Source: Deltaproteobacteria bacterium (lineage in GTDB: Bacteria > Myxococcota_A > UBA796 > GCA-2862545). Taken from it: a DNA stretch of 17,272 nt. The translations under genes and the position numbers were made by a program. The notes beneath the pieces are model-generated. The model did no database searches, was not told the origin of the DNA, and was given only the letters and a program-made list of their open reading frames with translations. Of the stretch, positions 14,964 through 17,272 are shown piece by piece. Position 1 is the stretch's first letter; every line of letters begins with the position of its first letter. Where the stretch lies: assembly GCA_019307545.1 (NCBI GenBank), contig JAFDJI010000021.1, forward strand, positions 1 through 17,272. Reading direction: 5' to 3'.

Positions 14964-16532
14964 TCACGCGTTGAGGGCGCGGAAGATGGATCGGTTGCGC
15001 CGAAAGGCGAGCACGAACTGGCTGAAGATGAGGTCATAACGAGCTGCCAGATCGGCATTGGGCTCGTAGATGCGCTTGATCGGCACCCGGTCCTCCACCT
15101 CGTCGAGGGAGAAGAGACCCGCGTGCGAGAAGCCCAACAAGGCCACACCCCGGCACACCGCGAAGCGCGGATCCGCGACCTGGTGGATGGGTAGCTGGAG
15201 GACATCGGCGAAGATCTGCGACCAGAGATCCGAAACCGCGCCGCCGCCGTAGAAGACCAGGTGGGCGATTCGATGCTTGACGAAACGCTCCGCGGCCCGG
15301 TGCAGCCAGCGGAAGTTGAGGGCGACTCCCTCGAGCACCGCGTGACCCAGGTGTGCACGGGTCGTCTCGAGCGACATGTTGAGGAAGCCGCCGCGCACTC
15401 GGCCATCCTCTGCAGGCGCCATGGATCCCGCCAGCCAGGGCAGGAAGATCACCCCGCCGCTTCCCGGCTCCACCTCGGCCACCGCCCGTTCCAGGGCCTC
15501 GAAGCGCGCCTCGATGCTGTGATCGGCGAAATCATCGGTGGCGAAGACGAGCTTCTCCAAGAAGTACTCGATGGTGCGACCACCGATGCCGTTCTCTCCC
15601 AAGAGCAGGTAGCCACCGGGCACCGGGCTCGGAATGGTCACCATGGAGTTCCTGATGTCGGTGCGCTTGAAGCCGACGTGGGTCGCCATCACGCTGGTCG
15701 TGCCGACGCTGATGCCTGCGTGGCTCCCCGACAGGGCGTAGGCGCCCACCGCTCCGGCCTGCAGATCGTTCACGGGGGCAAAGACCCGGGCCCCTTCGGG
15801 GATGCCCAGCTCGGAGGCCGCCCGCGCGCTCACCGTGCCGACATCCTCATCCACCGGGAGCAGCTCTGGCAGCTTTCCCGGGTCGATCTCAGAGCGCCGG
15901 ACCAGCTCCGGCGCATAGCGCGGCTCCCTCAGGTTCCGGTTGTCCACCAGGAGCATCATCAGGGCGCTGCAGGGGTTGGTCGCAGCCCGCCCGGTGAGGC
16001 GCAGGGCCAGATAGTCCAAGGGCTCGAGGAAGGTCGTGGTGCGCTCGTAGACCTCGGGGCGGGCCAACTTGATCCAGCGCATGTGCGCCAGCGAGTCGGT
16101 GCCGGCGTCCAGGGGCGGGATGCCGTGGATGCGCACGAACCGGAGCTGCTCCCACAGCCCTGCGACCATCGACGACCCTCCCGGCAGCTTGCGCAGGGCA
16201 ATGGGCGCACCGCGCTTGTCCATCCAGACGACCATGTTCATGGTCGCCGCGCCGTTCGCGTCCACGGGGATGATGGAGGAGTACTGACCCGTGCAGGACA
16301 CCCCGATGATCGTCCCTTCCTGTGGGACGTTCTGGGTGGCCTGCTGGCTCGCGGTGACCACGGCCTGCCAGACCGCCTCCGGATCCTGCTCGGCTCCGCC
16401 GTCTGGCAACAGCAGGGTCTCGATCTTGGTCTGCCCGGTGGAGAGGACGCGGCCGTCCGCGTCCACCACCGCGGCCTTGGCGCCGCTGGTGCCGAGGTCG
16501 ATAGCCAGGATCTGGGGTCGGGTGTCGTTCAT
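14964..16532 (-). CDS. FGGY-family carbohydrate kinase (xylulokinase-like)
   Basis: This 522-residue protein has the normal length of an FGGY kinase. The N-terminal ATPase core begins with IDLGTSGAKAAVVD (11-24, phosphate-1 loop). It contains CTGQYSSIIPVD (79-90) and VWMDKRG (101-107), and the likely catalytic Asp is D255 in APVNDLQAGAVGAYAL. GISVGTTSV (272-280) follows. The C-terminal half has HLGHAVLEGVALNFRWL and the adenosine-binding FYGGGAVSDLWSQIFADVL. These enzymes phosphorylate sugars or polyols with ATP in the cytoplasm; xylulose, ribulose or another polyol are possible, and the residues seen do not decide the substrate. The ATG at 16532 (MNDTRPQ) is preferred over an in-frame TTG at 16577. 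A weak GAAGG-type site lies about 10 nt upstream. It is the first gene of an operon with the PLP lyase and is divergent from the putative lipoprotein gene. Confidence 0.9.
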   Translation of the reverse strand: MNDTRPQILAIDLGTSGAKAAVVDADGRVLSTGQTKIETLLLPDGGAEQDPEAVWQAVVTASQQATQNVPQEGTIIGVSCTGQYSSIIPVDANGAATMNMVVWMDKRGAPIALRKLPGGSSMVAGLWEQLRFVRIHGIPPLDAGTDSLAHMRWIKLARPEVYERTTTFLEPLDYLALRLTGRAATNPCSALMMLLVDNRNLREPRYAPELVRRSEIDPGKLPELLPVDEDVGTVSARAASELGIPEGARVFAPVNDLQAGAVGAYALSGSHAGISVGTTSVMATHVGFKRTDIRNSMVTIPSPVPGGYLLLGENGIGGRTIEYFLEKLVFATDDFADHSIEARFEALERAVAEVEPGSGGVIFLPWLAGSMAPAEDGRVRGGFLNMSLETTRAHLGHAVLEGVALNFRWLHRAAERFVKHRIAHLVFYGGGAVSDLWSQIFADVLQLPIHQVADPRFAVCRGVALLGFSHAGLFSLDEVEDRVPIKRIYEPNADLAARYDLIFSQFVLAFRRNRSIFRALNA

Positions 16533-16666
16533 GGGTGCCACGCCTTCGATACGGGCACCGTACTCCAACGCCGCCAAAGGGCACGGTCCGGGGAATTGCG
16601 AAGAAAATTTTTCTCTCTCCTACAGATCGGGGGTCCAACGACCGAACCCAATGGAGAGAGACGACC
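16533..16666. promoter_or_regulatory. Divergent intergenic control region with AT-rich palindrome
   Basis: This 134-nt gap separates the kinase operon (-) from the putative lipoprotein gene (+), so promoters for both must lie here or nearby. The notable element is AGAAAATTTTTCT (16602-16614), a palindrome with 6-bp arms around one central base, in otherwise very GC-rich DNA. A possible + strand promoter is TTGCGA (16596-16601) with TACAGA (16621-16626), but the 19-nt spacer is long and the -10 match weak. No good promoter could be chosen on the - strand. Confidence 0.4.
16612..16661 (+). promoter_or_regulatory. Possible Shine-Dalgarno-sequestering stem before the lipoprotein gene
   Basis: TCTCTCTCC (16612-16620) is a perfect 9-nt reverse complement of GGAGAGAGA (16653-16661). 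The latter is the ribosome-binding site of the gene starting at 16667. The 32-nt loop contains GGTC/GACC (16632-16635 and 16640-16643). If transcription starts upstream of 16612, the leader could fold and hide the ribosome site. If the weak -10 at 16621 is used, the left arm is not transcribed and the pairing is irrelevant. Confidence 0.35.
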
Positions 16667-17272
16667 ATGCGCAACGTTCTTCTGGCTTCCGCTATCGGCA
16701 TCACCGGGCTTTTCAGCCTCGCCTGCGGCTCCGGCGAGCCCGAAGACGTCCCCACCCTCGCCGACGTCTCCGCGGACGCCGACGACATGCTCTCCCTCGT
16801 CGACCGGGGGAGCGCCCTGGAAGGCGCCGAAGACTACGACATGGCGGAGGAGGGGGACGCCCTGGACCTCGACCGGGCCCCCGAAGGGTTCCACCTCGAC
16901 TTCGACGGCGGCGAGATCGTGGAGGCGGACGGCGGGACCGCGGGCAGCGGGACGCTCTACGTCAACTTCCACCACGCCGCGCTCGCCACCGCCGCCGCCG
17001 ACCTGGTGACAGCCGCGGTCGTGCTGCCCCCAGCCTGGGCCATCGGGGTCACCGCGAATGGGACGGTGACCCAGGAGAAGCCCAACGTGTGGAAGGCGGA
17101 GAACACCATCCAACTCGGTGGGCAGGAGGTGACCGGCCACTTCACGGTTGCCTGGGTGGGCATCGGCTGGCTCGCCGAGATGAGGGTCTCCAGCGACGAC
17201 CTGGACCACGCCCTGTGGTTCAACGGGTTCCTCGCCTACGGTGGCGGCCTCGGATGGTGGGACTTCTACGAC
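16667..17272 (+). CDS. Putative acidic lipoprotein of unknown function, 3' partial
   Basis: An ATG at 16667 with a strong ribosome site (GGAGAGAG, 16653-16660) opens a frame of 202 codons without a stop to the right edge. The N-terminus MRNVLLASAIGITGLFSLAC is a lipoprotein-type signal with Cys20. The lipobox reads SLAC, lacking the usual Leu at -3, so the call is likely but not certain. Residues 23-85 are rich in Asp and Glu. Then comes a hydrophobic Ala/Val-rich stretch (104-128), and a Trp/Gly-rich part ending GGGLGWWDFYD at the edge. Codon positions show the high third-base GC of the neighbours, which supports a real gene. No known family was recognised. It is expected to be anchored in the envelope. 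Confidence 0.75.
   Translation, partial: MRNVLLASAIGITGLFSLACGSGEPEDVPTLADVSADADDMLSLVDRGSALEGAEDYDMAEEGDALDLDRAPEGFHLDFDGGEIVEADGGTAGSGTLYVNFHHAALATAAADLVTAAVVLPPAWAIGVTANGTVTQEKPNVWKAENTIQLGGQEVTGHFTVAWVGIGWLAEMRVSSDDLDHALWFNGFLAYGGGLGWWDFYD

Noticed and set aside
13809..15194. Long + strand frames opposite the PLP lyase and kinase
   Set aside because: They are antisense shadows of clearly conserved genes, caused by high GC content.
16579..16600. GGCAC and TTGC resembling a sigma-54 promoter
   Set aside because: The GG and GC are about 18 nt apart instead of 12, which does not fit the -24/-12 spacing.

Overview
The window is strongly GC-rich, with GTG starts and tightly packed, often overlapping genes. 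The gene families suggest a Gram-negative bacterium of the Myxococcota / former Deltaproteobacteria type. This is inferred from gene content and composition; no marker gene proves it.

Bases 1-11411 (+ strand) hold a conserved-type gene cluster around a MoxR AAA+ ATPase. In order it encodes: a long coiled-coil DUF4175-type protein (cut off at the left edge), a zinc peptidase with TPR repeats (peptidase MA type), MoxR, a DUF58 protein, a BatA-like membrane vWA protein, a Tat-exported DUF4159 protein, a second membrane protein with vWA and glutamine-amidotransferase-like domains, and a cytoplasmic TPR protein. From the peptidase gene to the second vWA protein, gaps are 11 nt or less and several start and stop codons overlap, so this is one transcription unit with translational coupling. 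MoxR ATPases are known to act with vWA proteins as chaperone-like or remodelling machines. Here the clients probably sit at or beyond the inner membrane, but the actual process is unknown. The DUF4175 and peptidase genes are joined out of frame near base 1650: one lacks its C-terminus and the other its start and signal peptide. This is either a real deletion or an assembly error.

Bases 11412-13527 (+) encode a translation elongation factor G paralogue. Its GTPase motifs are intact, but the tip of domain IV is remodelled and lacks the His of canonical EF-G. It stands apart from any ribosomal protein operon.

Bases 13524-16532 (- strand) hold a two-gene operon: an FGGY-family carbohydrate kinase followed 18 nt later by a PLP enzyme of the sphingosine-1-phosphate lyase family. 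The lyase and EF-G genes are convergent and their stop codons interlock, leaving no room for a terminator between them.

Bases 16533-16666 are a divergent control region. It contains an AT-rich palindrome and a pyrimidine tract able to pair with the Shine-Dalgarno sequence of the next gene. From 16667 to the right edge runs an unfinished gene for an acidic putative lipoprotein of unknown function. No tRNA, rRNA, CRISPR array or insertion sequence was seen.
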